From Verrucomicrobiia bacterium (lineage in GTDB: Bacteria > Zixibacteria > MSB-5A5 > DSPP01), in contig DATLYY010000022.1 of the NCBI GenBank assembly GCA_035574275.1, forward strand, positions 1 through 64,000: a stretch of 64,000 bases of DNA. The letters run 5' to 3'. Below the pieces are notes generated by a model. The model ran no database searches. It was not told where the DNA came from and was given only the letters and a program-made list of their open reading frames with translations. Position numbers and translations under genes: made by a program. Of the stretch, positions 26,087 through 34,368 are shown one piece after another (the first letter of the stretch is position 1; each line of letters starts with the position of its first letter).

Positions 26087-26740
26087 TTACGCTTTGCGGT
26101 AGGAAAGCAGCCAGTAGTGGGTCAGGTTAAAGAAACGAATGTCTTTGGCAAGCCCCTCAACGGTTTGGCGAAGGTCGGATTCGCTCGGAAAGTTTTTTAG
26201 AACTTCAAACTCCGTCCCGTTTTCCAGCGTTCTTTGTTGATAGGTGTTGCCTTCCTCGTCCGTTCGGCTTATTGGGAAGCTGGAGCCGGGGACGTAGTTG
26301 TTGTCCATAAAGACCAGTTTGGCGTTCGGAGCGAGGGCTTGGTGAAAATGGCGCAAAAATCCTGCAATTTCGGATTTTTTCAAATGCGACCACCAGAAAG
26401 CGGCCAGCCCGGCGCTGAAACGGTTGGGAAGACCGGAAAGTTGGAAGAGGTCCCGCTTCTCGAAAACCACATTTCCTTTCGGGTAGGTTTTCGCGCGGGC
26501 TATTTGCAGGACTTCATTGTTGATATCCGTGGCCAGAATCGATTGGGCCGATTGGGCGGCGATTTGCGTCCAGTAACCGGTACCACAGGCGATTTCCAAG
26601 ATATCTTCTCCGACGAGCTCTTCCGGCAGACGGTGGTGCAGGGAGGATAAATCCTTTTGACGCTCCGGCTTTAGATAAATCTTCTCATACTCGGCGGCCC
26701 GTTTGGCGTAGTATTCGACAAGGTTTGAATCGGGGGACAT
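26087..26740 (-). CDS. Class I SAM-dependent methyltransferase
   Basis: A cytosolic small-molecule methyltransferase of 217 residues. Motif I is ILEIACGTGYWTQIAAQSA, followed by ATDINNEVL and a motif near FSAGLAAFWWSHL. It resembles UbiE/phospholipid-type methyltransferases in overall pattern, but the substrate cannot be read off. The start is ATG 26740, two bases after the uracil-DNA glycosylase stop, with GGCAACTGA upstream; a longer frame to 26800 would overlap that gene. Confidence 0.88.
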   Translation of the reverse strand: MSPDSNLVEYYAKRAAEYEKIYLKPERQKDLSSLHHRLPEELVGEDILEIACGTGYWTQIAAQSAQSILATDINNEVLQIARAKTYPKGNVVFEKRDLFQLSGLPNRFSAGLAAFWWSHLKKSEIAGFLRHFHQALAPNAKLVFMDNNYVPGSSFPISRTDEEGNTYQQRTLENGTEFEVLKNFPSESDLRQTVEGLAKDIRFFNLTHYWLLSYRKA

Positions 26741-26741
26741 T

Positions 26742-27440
26742 TCAGTTGCCTTTTTCGAGCAGTTGTTTGGCTTTGCGGAAAACGCTTTCAAACATCGCAT
26801 CCGTCAACTTGCCGGTAAAGGTGTTCTGCTGGCTGGGATGGTAGGAGCCGAGAAGATACAGTTTGGGGTTTACCGGAATGGCAACGCCGTGGCCGAAGGC
26901 GGGTTTGGCTTTAAAGGTCGTCATTTCCAATTCTTTTAGCGAACGGAAGACGGCATCGAAAGCGACTTTTCCCAAGCCGACGATTGCCTGCAGGGAGGAA
27001 AGAAATTGGAGTTCCGCGAGCAGATACGGATGGCAATTGGCAATCTCCTTGGGGGTCGGCTTGTTTTGCGGCGGGGCGCAGCGGACTATGGCGGTAATAT
27101 AGCAATCGTGCAATTTCAAACCGTCATCCCGCGTGTATGAAGTGGGCTGATTGGCAAAGCCGAATTTAAAAAGCGTTGGGTAAAGGAGTGATCCGCTGCG
27201 GTCGGAGGTGAACATTCGCCCGGTGCGATTGGCGCCGTGGGCGGCGGGGGCAAGGCCAACCACCAAAAGCCGGGCGTTGGGGTCGCCGAAGCTGGGAACC
27301 GGCCTGCCCCAGTAGTCCCAATCCTTAAACCGGGCGACTTTTTCTTTGGCAATTTTTTCCCGCCAGCGCACCAGGCGGGGACATTTTTTGCAGAGAATTA
27401 TTTTTTCTTGCAGAGTGCGAAGCGGGGCGGCGTTTGTCAA
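26742..27440 (-). CDS. Type-5 (UdgB-like) uracil-DNA glycosylase
   Basis: An iron-sulfur uracil-DNA glycosylase, a base-excision repair enzyme. The family-5 active-site motif reads GLAPAAHGANRTGRMFTSD, and the C-terminal motif is GSYHPSQQNTFTG. Cysteines for a 4Fe-4S cluster are in CKKCPRLV, RCAPP and NCHPYL. The length of 232 residues fits. The type-5 enzymes also act on hypoxanthine and xanthine and are common in thermophiles and uncultured lineages. It heads a small block with the methyltransferase. Confidence 0.92.
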   Translation of the reverse strand: MTNAAPLRTLQEKIILCKKCPRLVRWREKIAKEKVARFKDWDYWGRPVPSFGDPNARLLVVGLAPAAHGANRTGRMFTSDRSGSLLYPTLFKFGFANQPTSYTRDDGLKLHDCYITAIVRCAPPQNKPTPKEIANCHPYLLAELQFLSSLQAIVGLGKVAFDAVFRSLKELEMTTFKAKPAFGHGVAIPVNPKLYLLGSYHPSQQNTFTGKLTDAMFESVFRKAKQLLEKGN

Positions 27441-27447
27441 TGCGTAT

Positions 27448-28005
27448 CTACGCCGTCAGAAATGCTTTGAGCCGATCCAAGGTTTTGCTCCAGTAGGATT
27501 TCATTTTGCCGGCGGCCTTTGCATCCGGCAATTTGCTGTGCTGGACGACCACTTGGCTTTTGGCCTGCCCCTTGGAGTAGAAGTAAACTTCCAAGCTGGT
27601 TTTATCATCCACCCAGGTAATACGCATCGTCTTGTTGGGGGTGGCTTTGCGAATAGTGAGTCCGTTTTTCTTTAGCCATTTATTACGGATGGGTTCGTTC
27701 TGCCAAGCACTGAAAACCTTTGAGACGGGGACTTCGAGCGTGCGGCTTACGCTGATGTCATAATGTCCTGCCGCGCGCTGGTGTTTTTCCCGCTTGCCGC
27801 GCGCCTGCTCGTAGCCGACGGTAATCATCTGCGACCACCAGCCGTCCACCTTGTGTGTTTCGTACAGGTAAAGGGCTACATCTTTATGCTCCATTTTACG
27901 GGCGCCGACTTTGTCCAGAAGCGCAAACCATTCCTTCCAGCCCTTGCCCGTTTTGGCACGGACGGCGTCATCGCCTACTCCGGCAAACTTAAGATTTTCG
28001 GGCAA
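27448..28005 (-). CDS. DUF4287 / SRPBCC (AHSA1-like) domain protein
   Basis: A 185-residue protein. The N-terminal 75 residues match the DUF4287 pattern (AVRAKTGKGWKEWFALLDKVGARKM, VDGWWSQMITVGYEQARG). The C-terminal half is a START/AHSA1-like domain (ISVSRTLEVPVSKVFSAW, MRITWVDDKTSLEVYFYSKG). The start is TTG 28005 with AAGGAG upstream at a good distance. It follows the DinB gene by one base. Function unknown; related proteins are annotated as stress or toxin-response factors. Confidence 0.85.
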   Translation of the reverse strand: MPENLKFAGVGDDAVRAKTGKGWKEWFALLDKVGARKMEHKDVALYLYETHKVDGWWSQMITVGYEQARGKREKHQRAAGHYDISVSRTLEVPVSKVFSAWQNEPIRNKWLKKNGLTIRKATPNKTMRITWVDDKTSLEVYFYSKGQAKSQVVVQHSKLPDAKAAGKMKSYWSKTLDRLKAFLTA

Positions 28006-28006
28006 T

Positions 28007-28474
28007 CTATTTTGCTCCTTTCTTCAAAATGGCAATCTGGCCGGCGTGATACAGATCGTGCTGGATGGCGCCGTGCAAAAGGTCATAAACCGTGGGCTTG
28101 GGGTGCTTCAATACCTTGTCCAGTTCGCCATCGGAAAGGCGGGAGAGGGTTTGGCGCAATTCCATATGCCCTTTCTCCAAAGTTTCCAACGTTTTTTTCC
28201 AGGCGGCTTCGCTGGTGTCCTTTATTTTCGGCCAGTTGGCTTCATCGGGCACGTCTTTTGAATCGCCGCTTACCCAGCGTTTTACGGCATCCTCCCAAAC
28301 GGCGATGTGCAGGACGAGCTCCCAGATGGAGTGCGCGCCGGGGAGCGGGCGGGCGGCAGCTTTCTCCGCCGTGACCCCTTCCAGCACTTCCTTGACGGAA
28401 GGACCGTGCCAGGCGCCGCCTTCGAATGCCCGTTTAAGCTGTTCGGATATGCGTTCAATTTCAGTCACCGTCAA
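28007..28474 (-). CDS. DinB-like four-helix protein, copy 2
   Basis: A 155-residue DinB/YfiT-type helical bundle. Metal-site histidines sit in IWELVLHIAVWEDA and IQHDLYHAGQIAILKKG, the classic HxxxD/HDxYHxGQ pattern. It is a close paralogue of the gene immediately upstream (28471-28929), with which it overlaps by four bases. Family members are putative thiol-dependent metalloenzymes such as bacillithiol or mycothiol S-transferases; the substrate here is unknown. Confidence 0.9.
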   Translation of the reverse strand: MTVTEIERISEQLKRAFEGGAWHGPSVKEVLEGVTAEKAAARPLPGAHSIWELVLHIAVWEDAVKRWVSGDSKDVPDEANWPKIKDTSEAAWKKTLETLEKGHMELRQTLSRLSDGELDKVLKHPKPTVYDLLHGAIQHDLYHAGQIAILKKGAK

Positions 28475-28929
28475 ACACCCTTTTTGAGAACTGCCAACTG
28501 GCCGGCATGGTACAGATCATGCTGAATTATTCCGTGCAGGGAGGAATAAAAGGTGGATTTCCCCTTGGCAATCGGTTTGTCCAGTTTTTTATCCGTAAGT
28601 TTGGAGATGGCTCTTTGCAGGCCGGCATGTCTGGTTTTCAGGAGTTTTATTGTTTTTTCCCAAGCGGCCGGGCTGGTGTCTTCAACAATCGGCCAATCCC
28701 CTTCGGCCGGTTCATCCATCCATTTTCCTTCGAGGCGCGATTTCATAGCGCCCACCCAAGCGGCAATGTGCAGGGCAATTTCCCAGATGGAGTGAGCGTT
28801 GGGAATCGGCCGGGCGGCGGCCTGCTGGGCCGTCACGCCCTTTAAAACCTCCATAACCGCCGGGCCGTGCCAGGCGTCTTTTTCGAAGGCGCGTTTGAGT
28901 TGGTCCCTGATCCGTTTCACTTCAGCCAT
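28471..28929 (-). CDS. DinB-like four-helix protein, copy 1
   Basis: A 152-residue DinB-family protein, tandem paralogue of the next gene. Shared blocks include QLKRAFE, DAWHGP, AAARP, AHSIWE and IQHDLYHAGQ. Histidines equivalent to the metal ligands are all present (IALHIAAW, QHDLYHAG). An AAGGAG ribosome site and A/T-rich TATATAGGAT precede it, suggesting its own promoter. Function as for its paralogue. Confidence 0.9.
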   Translation of the reverse strand: MAEVKRIRDQLKRAFEKDAWHGPAVMEVLKGVTAQQAAARPIPNAHSIWEIALHIAAWVGAMKSRLEGKWMDEPAEGDWPIVEDTSPAAWEKTIKLLKTRHAGLQRAISKLTDKKLDKPIAKGKSTFYSSLHGIIQHDLYHAGQLAVLKKGV

Positions 28930-28991
28930 AGCAACTCCTTTTTATCCTATATACGAGACGCTGGCCCAAAAAAGTTTCAAACGGGGCGTTT

Positions 28992-29417
28992 TCAGCTTTC
29001 CAGCTTGGCATCCAGCGAGATTCGGGTGTTCAAAAGCCGGGAAATGGGGCAGCCGGCCTTGGCGGCGTTGGCGGCGGCTTCAAACGCCTCCTTCTTGGCG
29101 CCGGGGATTTTGGCCACTGTTTCCAAATGGCTTTCGGTAACCGTCGGGCCGCCTTCCAGCATTTCGAGCGTAATCGTCGCAGTGGTGCTGATGGATTGCG
29201 GGGTCATTCCGGCTTTTCCCAACTCGGCGGAGAGGGCCATTGAAAAGCAGCCGGCATGGGCGGCGGCAATCAGCTCCTCCGGGTTGGTTCCTTTTTCGTT
29301 CTCAAAACGAGTGGAAAAGGAATAGGCGTTGTTCGAAAGCACGCCGCTTTCGGTCGAGACCGTTCCTTTTCCGTCCTTCAATCCACCCTTCCATACGGCT
29401 GACGCTCTGCGCTTCAT
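28992..29417 (-). CDS. OsmC-family peroxidase
   Basis: Thiol-dependent organic hydroperoxide reductase of the OsmC/Ohr fold, 141 residues. Both redox cysteines are visible, in HAGCFSMALS and AGCPISRLL. The N-terminus RRASAVWKGGLKDGKGTVSTESG is typical of OsmC. The ATG at 29417 is preceded by a strong GGAGG; the longer frame to 29468 has no site. It overlaps the upstream lipoprotein gene by four bases (ATGA). Confidence 0.93.
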   Translation of the reverse strand: MKRRASAVWKGGLKDGKGTVSTESGVLSNNAYSFSTRFENEKGTNPEELIAAAHAGCFSMALSAELGKAGMTPQSISTTATITLEMLEGGPTVTESHLETVAKIPGAKKEAFEAAANAAKAGCPISRLLNTRISLDAKLES

Positions 29418-29872
29418 TTTTCCTCCTTGGTTTTTAGTCGGGTTGAATGCAACAAGGCCATTTTCCAAACGTTGTTTTCTTTTCTAAATACGGCGCTTTC
29501 CGCCCATTCCAGATTTTCCCCACCCTCTTTGGAGGTGAGCACCGCCTTGTTTTTGTAGGTGAGCCAAGCGATGCCGCCTTCGATTGTGGCATTCATGTTT
29601 TCAAAGCTGTACACAATTTTGACGTTGCCTTCCATCGGTCTTATCGCCTCGATGAGGGTATCCACCGTCCAGAAGGAACCGTCTTCGATCAATTGATAAT
29701 CGGCCGTGCAGGCGTTTCTAAGCTCTTGATAATCATAATTGGCGATGGCGTTGAAGAAACGGTGGAGGGCCAGTTCCACTTTTGGTTTTTCTGAAGAAAC
29801 ATCGATTCTCTGTTGACAACTCAAAACAAATATGGCAGCAAGCAAAAGCTTAATGGATATCGCTTTATTCAT
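29414..29872 (-). CDS. SnoaL/DUF4440-like lipoprotein
   Basis: A 152-residue lipoprotein with lipobox VLSC (C19). The mature part has an NTF2-like pattern (ALHRFFNAIANYDYQELRNACTADYQLIEDG, ENNVWKMALLHSTRL) of the SnoaL/DUF4440 kind. The role is unknown. TATATT lies 12 nt before the ATG without a ribosome site, so it may be near-leaderless. Translationally coupled to the OsmC gene. Confidence 0.8.
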   Translation of the reverse strand: MNKAISIKLLLAAIFVLSCQQRIDVSSEKPKVELALHRFFNAIANYDYQELRNACTADYQLIEDGSFWTVDTLIEAIRPMEGNVKIVYSFENMNATIEGGIAWLTYKNKAVLTSKEGGENLEWAESAVFRKENNVWKMALLHSTRLKTKEEK

Positions 29873-29925
29873 AATGTTGGTCAGAATATAAATGAAACTA
29901 CAGCTTTGGAAAATACCATAAATTT

Positions 29926-30813
29926 TTATTTCCTCGTCACCATCCAGACCCCCAAAAGAATAATCGCGCCGCCAAAAAGCGCACCGAGGGTGATGTTCTC
30001 CCCAATGACGGAAGCGGCGACAGCCACGGCGAAGAGGGGTTCGATGTACAAAAGCGCGCCGACCTGGGAGGCGGGGGCGGCTTTCAAGGCATCGTTCCAG
30101 TAAATGTAGGCCAGGCCGGAGCAGAAGATGCCGAGGAAGCCCGTGGCCGTCCAGCCGGAGAGGGTGAGCTTGTGAATTTCACCGATGCCCGGGCCGGCAA
30201 AGAAAAGGGGGGTGGAGAAAAGCCAGCCCAAAAGGATAACGTAAAAAGTTAAAAGGGAAGCACTGTGCTCTTTCAATCCCTTGCGTGCAATGACGCAGTA
30301 GATGGCCCAGTTGGGGGAGCTGATAAGAACCAAGAGGTCGCCGGGGGTGCCGAAACTTCCCCTGAAAATCGAGTTCAAATCCCCTTTGCTGACGACGAGC
30401 AAGACGCCGATTGTGGCAACTAAAATTCCGGCTATTTGGTCCAACCGCAAATATTCCTTCAAGAAAAGCCAGCCCAAAATGGCGATGAAGATGGGCGTCG
30501 TGGAGACAATCCAGGCCGAGGTGGAGGCCTGGGCGGTTACGAGGCCATTGGATTGCAACCATTGGTGAAAGGTTATGCCGATAAAACCGAGAAGCGCAAA
30601 ATAGGCCAACACCTTTGGCGGATGGAGGAGGAATTCTTTTCGTAAAAAGACGAATATTCCCAGAACAACAATTCCCATGGCGAAGCGGAGCCAGACCACG
30701 GTGGCTGGGGAGACGTCCTGCAGGGCGACTTTGGTGGCGATGAAAGAGGCGCCCCAGACGGCGACGGCGAAGGTTCCTTTGAGAAGCCCTAACAGCCGTG
30801 CCCTTTCGGTCAC
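29926..30813 (-). CDS. EamA/DMT-superfamily transporter
   Basis: A 295-residue inner-membrane transporter with about ten helices in two EamA repeats. The first starts GLLKGTFAVAVWGASFIATKVAL; the second has the GFLGIFCSGLAYIYWNDAL and PLFAVAVAASVIGENITLG segments. The substrate (metabolite or drug efflux) is unknown. The start is GTG 30813. It sits 19 bases behind the DUF6265-like gene. Confidence 0.9.
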   Translation of the reverse strand: MTERARLLGLLKGTFAVAVWGASFIATKVALQDVSPATVVWLRFAMGIVVLGIFVFLRKEFLLHPPKVLAYFALLGFIGITFHQWLQSNGLVTAQASTSAWIVSTTPIFIAILGWLFLKEYLRLDQIAGILVATIGVLLVVSKGDLNSIFRGSFGTPGDLLVLISSPNWAIYCVIARKGLKEHSASLLTFYVILLGWLFSTPLFFAGPGIGEIHKLTLSGWTATGFLGIFCSGLAYIYWNDALKAAPASQVGALLYIEPLFAVAVAASVIGENITLGALFGGAIILLGVWMVTRK

Positions 30814-30832
30814 GCGGCGTTCGATGGATGAT

Positions 30833-31342
30833 TTATTCGCACTTGGCTCGCTTCATCGGGAAGTCGATTCCGCGCACTTTTCCATCAGCCGTGCCCTCTA
30901 TCCGGGCAATCAGCGAATCGCCGTTCAAGCGGTAAATCACTTTTTGCGGGAAATCATGCTGCGGGTTTTCAAAAATCCACATATTGCGCTCCGATTTTAC
31001 CAACTTGAAGGAATCCGGCTTTTGGCCGGAGGGGTTGGCCACGTAGTAGATGGCTCCGTCCTTCTGTTCTTGGATGCGCAAAAATTCATAGGCGATTGTT
31101 TCCCCATCAGCCACCGTGCGGCTCATTCCCAGAACGGAAGTTCCCGCGGGCTTCATCCAATGCTCCTCGTAACGGCCGAGCGTATCGCCGTCATCCCAGC
31201 AGCCGGAGAGCCAGCGAAGGTCGGCCAGGGTTGTTTTTTTGTCCTGAGCCCTGGGAAAAAATGGGACGAATAAAACCAGCACCGCGAGAGACAGCGCAAT
31301 CGAAACCCATCTCACCGGTCTTTCTTGACCGGCCCTACCCAT
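30833..31342 (-). CDS. Exported DUF6265-like protein
   Basis: A 169-residue exported protein. The signal peptide (RWVSIALSLAVLVLFVPFFPRAQ) is followed by LADLRWLSGCWDDGD and MKPAGTSVLGMSRTV, then a segment near FENPQHDFPQKVIYRL, which matches the small lipocalin-like DUF6265 proteins. No enzyme activity is known. I placed the start at ATG 31342, overlapping the upstream stop by eight bases; an ATG at 31369 and a later GTG are alternatives. Confidence 0.8.
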   Translation of the reverse strand: MGRAGQERPVRWVSIALSLAVLVLFVPFFPRAQDKKTTLADLRWLSGCWDDGDTLGRYEEHWMKPAGTSVLGMSRTVADGETIAYEFLRIQEQKDGAIYYVANPSGQKPDSFKLVKSERNMWIFENPQHDFPQKVIYRLNGDSLIARIEGTADGKVRGIDFPMKRAKCE

Positions 31343-31736
31343 TCGTTCCCGCAGGGGGTTGGGCGACACCGGCGTTTTTGACCCGCTGCCGCGTACGCAA
31401 CCAGCCGCCGAGCAAAACGGCGGCCGTCAAGACCGCCATATTGGCGAGCTGGTACCACATCGGTTCCCTGCCGGGGGCGAAGAGCATTGAAAGGAGGGTC
31501 AATAGAATTCCGATTCCGGCTATGACCGCGGCGTGCTTGATTTCCGCGCCCCGGGCAATCAGGCCGCAGACCCAGCCGCCGAGGGTGCCGAACAGAAATC
31601 CATAAACCAAACTAAAGAGCATAAAGCCGCGGCCGGGGATTGCCGTGGGATCAGGATATGCAACGGCAAAGAGAATGATAATGGCTGCGGCAATCAACAA
31701 ATACCCCGCTACGACGGCACCCACGCTTCTTAGCAT
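31335..31736 (-). CDS. Small four-helix membrane protein
   Basis: A 133-residue hydrophobic protein with about four helices (AVVAGYLLIAAAIIILFAVA, LVYGFLFGTLGGWVCGLIA, AVIAGIGILLTLLSMLFA, MAVLTAAVLLGGWL). A GAAAGGAG ribosome site precedes the ATG. I do not recognise a specific family. The neighbour downstream is an exported protein, but no shared role is evident. Confidence 0.78.
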   Translation of the reverse strand: MLRSVGAVVAGYLLIAAAIIILFAVAYPDPTAIPGRGFMLFSLVYGFLFGTLGGWVCGLIARGAEIKHAAVIAGIGILLTLLSMLFAPGREPMWYQLANMAVLTAAVLLGGWLRTRQRVKNAGVAQPPAGTNG

Positions 31737-31760
31737 ACGATCTTCTCCTTTCAGGGTTGT

Positions 31761-32861
31761 TCAGTTTTTCCGGGCTATGTAATAAAAGTTAAAAATATCC
31801 CCCGGCACCTCTTTTATCACCACGTTGGAAAAGCCGGCCTCCGCCAGATACTCCAGCGCTTTTTGTCTGCCCCACATTGCTCCCAGTCCTTCCCCCTTCA
31901 GCGCCAGCGAAACGGTCATACAATGCAGGCAGGAAACCGTATAGAGTGTCGAACCGAGCGGATGGTCGATGTTTTCGTGAACGTTGCTCGAGGCGGCAAT
32001 ATCCACCATCAAATAAACGCCGTCCGGCTTCAACGCCCGGGCAATCGCTTTCAGCACGATTTTCGGTTTGGCCTGGTCGTGAACGGCGTCGAAGGTGGTG
32101 ATGAAATCGAAACGGCCGCGCTCGTTCAGCCTGGATACGTCCTGAACCGAAAAGCGAGTATTGGAAAGCTTCCACTTTTTGGCCTCGGCTTTGGCCGCGG
32201 CAATCCCTTCCTTGGAAAAATCGTAGCCCGTAAAGCGGCTTTTGGGAAACGCCCTGGCCATCAAATTGACGGCGTGGCCGGAGCCGCAGCCGATATCGGC
32301 CGCCTCGATCCCCGCTTTCAGCCGTTCCACGATCCCCGGAACGATGGGGAGGGTGGTTTGAACCAACGTGGCGTCGTAAATGGAACTGGAATCCTCGGAC
32401 TGGATTTTCTGGAATTTGGGATATGCGGAGTACGGAACGCCGCCCCCTTTGCGAAAGCTTTTTATAATCCCCTCCTCCACGTTTCCCAGAAGCGGAATGT
32501 ACTGCATATACAGGGCCAGATTCTCCGGCCCGGCCGCCCTGGTCAGCGAAGCGGAATGTTCCGGCGGCAGAAAGTAGGTGCCGTTGGCGGGGTCGTATTC
32601 CACCACCCGGCCGGTGAGCATCGCCCCCAGCCACTCCCGCACGTAACGCTCCTTCAGCCTGGCCGCCTTGGCGATTTGCTCGCTGGTGGAGGGGGGGAGC
32701 TTGGCCATTGTGTCGAAAAGGCCGGTCTGGTGGCCGATACTCATCATTAAGGCCAGAGACGAATTGTTCAGAATACCGACCATCCGTTGCGCGAAGGCCT
32801 CTTTTTTATCAAGCGGCCCGGCCTGAGCGGTTTTCGTTTCTTCAAGGATCTGCGTGCTCAT
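31761..32861 (-). CDS. Winged-helix SAM-dependent methyltransferase (Rv2258c-like)
   Basis: A 366-residue methyltransferase. The N-terminal 25-110 region is a winged-helix domain (LMMSIGHQTGLFDTMAKL, TSEQIAKAARLKERYVREWL). The catalytic fold follows, with motif I EAADIGCGSGHAVNLMARAFP, FTGYDFSKEG, and DFITTFDAVHDQAKP. This architecture matches Rv2258c-type proteins; substrates are undefined. A strong AAGGAGG site precedes the ATG. It is the first gene of the accessory minus-strand run. Confidence 0.87.
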   Translation of the reverse strand: MSTQILEETKTAQAGPLDKKEAFAQRMVGILNNSSLALMMSIGHQTGLFDTMAKLPPSTSEQIAKAARLKERYVREWLGAMLTGRVVEYDPANGTYFLPPEHSASLTRAAGPENLALYMQYIPLLGNVEEGIIKSFRKGGGVPYSAYPKFQKIQSEDSSSIYDATLVQTTLPIVPGIVERLKAGIEAADIGCGSGHAVNLMARAFPKSRFTGYDFSKEGIAAAKAEAKKWKLSNTRFSVQDVSRLNERGRFDFITTFDAVHDQAKPKIVLKAIARALKPDGVYLMVDIAASSNVHENIDHPLGSTLYTVSCLHCMTVSLALKGEGLGAMWGRQKALEYLAEAGFSNVVIKEVPGDIFNFYYIARKN

Positions 32862-32983
32862 ACGTCCTCCTTAAATTAAAGCCAAACGCCGGCTGTTTTT
32901 TATTCTTTTATTCAATCGTGCGGAATTATAAACCAAATTTGCCCGATACGAAAGAGCAAAGAATTTCTCCTGGAATGCTCTTG
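32862..32983. other. Divergent intergenic region
   Basis: About 120 bases of A/T-rich sequence between the minus-strand methyltransferase and the riboflavin operon promoter. No gene is seen. Together with the promoter and FMN riboswitch this forms a 400-base gene-free stretch. Confidence 0.5.
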
Positions 32984-33012
32984 TTGACGGGGGGAGGTTT
33001 TGATTGTATAAT
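32984..33012 (+). promoter_or_regulatory. Promoter of the riboflavin operon
   Basis: TTGACG (32984-32989), a 17-nt spacer, TATAAT (33007-33012). It lies just upstream of the FMN riboswitch, so transcription would start near 33019-33020. Confidence 0.8.
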
Positions 33013-33016
33013 AATT

Positions 33017-33137
33017 GGGCTTTCGGGGCGAGGTGAAATTCCTCGATCGGCGGTATAGCCCGCGAGTCCCCAAGAAATCGGGGACAGAGCCGGTGCAACT
33101 CCGGCGCCGACGGTACAGTCCGGATGGAAGAAGGCCA
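33017..33137 (+). promoter_or_regulatory. FMN riboswitch (RFN element)
   Basis: The conserved RFN blocks are all present in order: TTTCGGGGCGAGGTGAAATT, then ATCGGCGGTATAGCCCGCGA, then a variable stem, CCGGTGCAACTCCGG, GCCGACGGTACAGTC and GGATGGAAGAAGG. FMN binding would lower expression of the riboflavin genes that follow. Sequence agreement leaves little doubt. Confidence 0.96.
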
Positions 33138-33176
33138 AAGGCAAGCACTTGGCGTTTGTCCGCATTTTTCCCCTAT

Positions 33177-33203
33177 GCCCCGAAGTATTTTGGGGCTGTT
33201 TTT
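33177..33203 (+). terminator. Riboswitch-linked intrinsic terminator
   Basis: An 8-bp stem with one GU pair (33177-33184 with 33189-33196) is followed by TGTTTTTT. It sits between the FMN aptamer and ribD and is the expected expression platform for FMN-dependent attenuation. Confidence 0.8.
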
Positions 33204-33264
33204 TGCCCCCTGATTTGGTTTGTTCGCCGGAATGAATTTAGGCCTGCGGGCTGGAAGAAAATCG

Positions 33265-34368
33265 ATGACTGAAACTTACAGCGAAAAGGAGCTTGCCAAT
33301 ATGCGCCGGGCTCTTACTTTGGCCCGCCGGGGGTTGGGACAAACCTCGCCTAATCCAATGGTAGGAGCAGTCGTGGTAAAGGCCGGACGCATCGTCGGCG
33401 AGGGATTCCACCGCCGGGCGGGAGAGGCGCATGCGGAAGTTATTGCCCTCAAAGAAGCCGGGAAGGAAGCGCGGGGCGGAACACTCTTTGTCAATTTGGA
33501 ACCCTGCTCCCATTTCGGCCGCACGGCCCCCTGCGTGGAGGCGATTGCCTCCGCTGGTATCAAGAAGGTTTATGCCTCCGTGGTTGACCCCAACCCTCTG
33601 GTGAACGGCAAGGGGATTGAGTTTTTGCGCAGGCGAAAAATTGAGATCGATATCGGCCTTTTGACGGATGAGGCGCGGGAGCTGAATGAGGTGCACTTCA
33701 AGGTAATGGAGAAAAAGCTGCCTTATGTCACGTTGAAATTTGCACAGAGTCTGGATGGAAGGATTGCTACCAAAACCCGCGATTCCCGGTGGATTAGCGG
33801 CGAGGAGGCGCGACGGTTCGCTCACTTTTTACGCGCTACGCACGACGCCGTTTTGGTCGGACGGAAAACCGTGGAAGTTGATGACCCCCAGCTTACCGTG
33901 CGGATGGTGCAGGGAAAAAATCCTTTGCGGCTGGTGCTGGATACGGAAGGGAAGTTGAGTTCAACGGCCCGGCTGGTTCGGGAAAACGAGGATGGGAAGA
34001 CCGTTTTGCTTTCCGGACGGGCGGACGCTTCCAACTGCGAGTTGAGAGGGGAAGTTGCCATCTGGCCGGTCGGGTTGAAAAACGGTCGGATTGATTTGCG
34101 CGCGGCTTTGGAAAAAGTGCTGGCGCAAGGGGTCACCTCCATCCTTGTAGAGGGGGGCGCCGGCGTATTGACCAACTTTTTGAAGGAAAAGCTGGCGGAC
34201 AAGGTATACGCCGCCATAGCCCCGATGATAATCGGAGAGGGAATTTCCGCCATTGGGGATTTGGGGGTCGAAAAGCTATTGCAGGCCGTTCGATTCGAAC
34301 GAGTGCAGTTTAAGAAAGTTGGGGTTGATATGCTTTTTTCAGGATATCCCATATGTTCACCGGCTTAG
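33265..34368 (+). CDS. ribD: Bifunctional riboflavin biosynthesis deaminase/reductase
   Basis: Carries out the second and third steps of riboflavin synthesis from GTP: pyrimidine deamination then reduction. The deaminase half has HAEVIAL and the zinc ligands in EPCSHFGRTAPCVEAI. The reductase half starts near residue 145 (LPYVTLKFAQSLDGRIAT) and includes SRWISGEEAR and ILVEGGAGVL. 367 residues is normal. I chose ATG 33265 after GGAAGAAA; a frame back to 33220 lies against the terminator. It overlaps ribE by 16 bases. Confidence 0.95.
   Translation: MTETYSEKELANMRRALTLARRGLGQTSPNPMVGAVVVKAGRIVGEGFHRRAGEAHAEVIALKEAGKEARGGTLFVNLEPCSHFGRTAPCVEAIASAGIKKVYASVVDPNPLVNGKGIEFLRRRKIEIDIGLLTDEARELNEVHFKVMEKKLPYVTLKFAQSLDGRIATKTRDSRWISGEEARRFAHFLRATHDAVLVGRKTVEVDDPQLTVRMVQGKNPLRLVLDTEGKLSSTARLVRENEDGKTVLLSGRADASNCELRGEVAIWPVGLKNGRIDLRAALEKVLAQGVTSILVEGGAGVLTNFLKEKLADKVYAAIAPMIIGEGISAIGDLGVEKLLQAVRFERVQFKKVGVDMLFSGYPICSPA

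Noticed and set aside
33017-33203. FMN riboswitch as a novel finding
   Set aside because: It is a textbook RFN element with its terminator; reported as a feature only.
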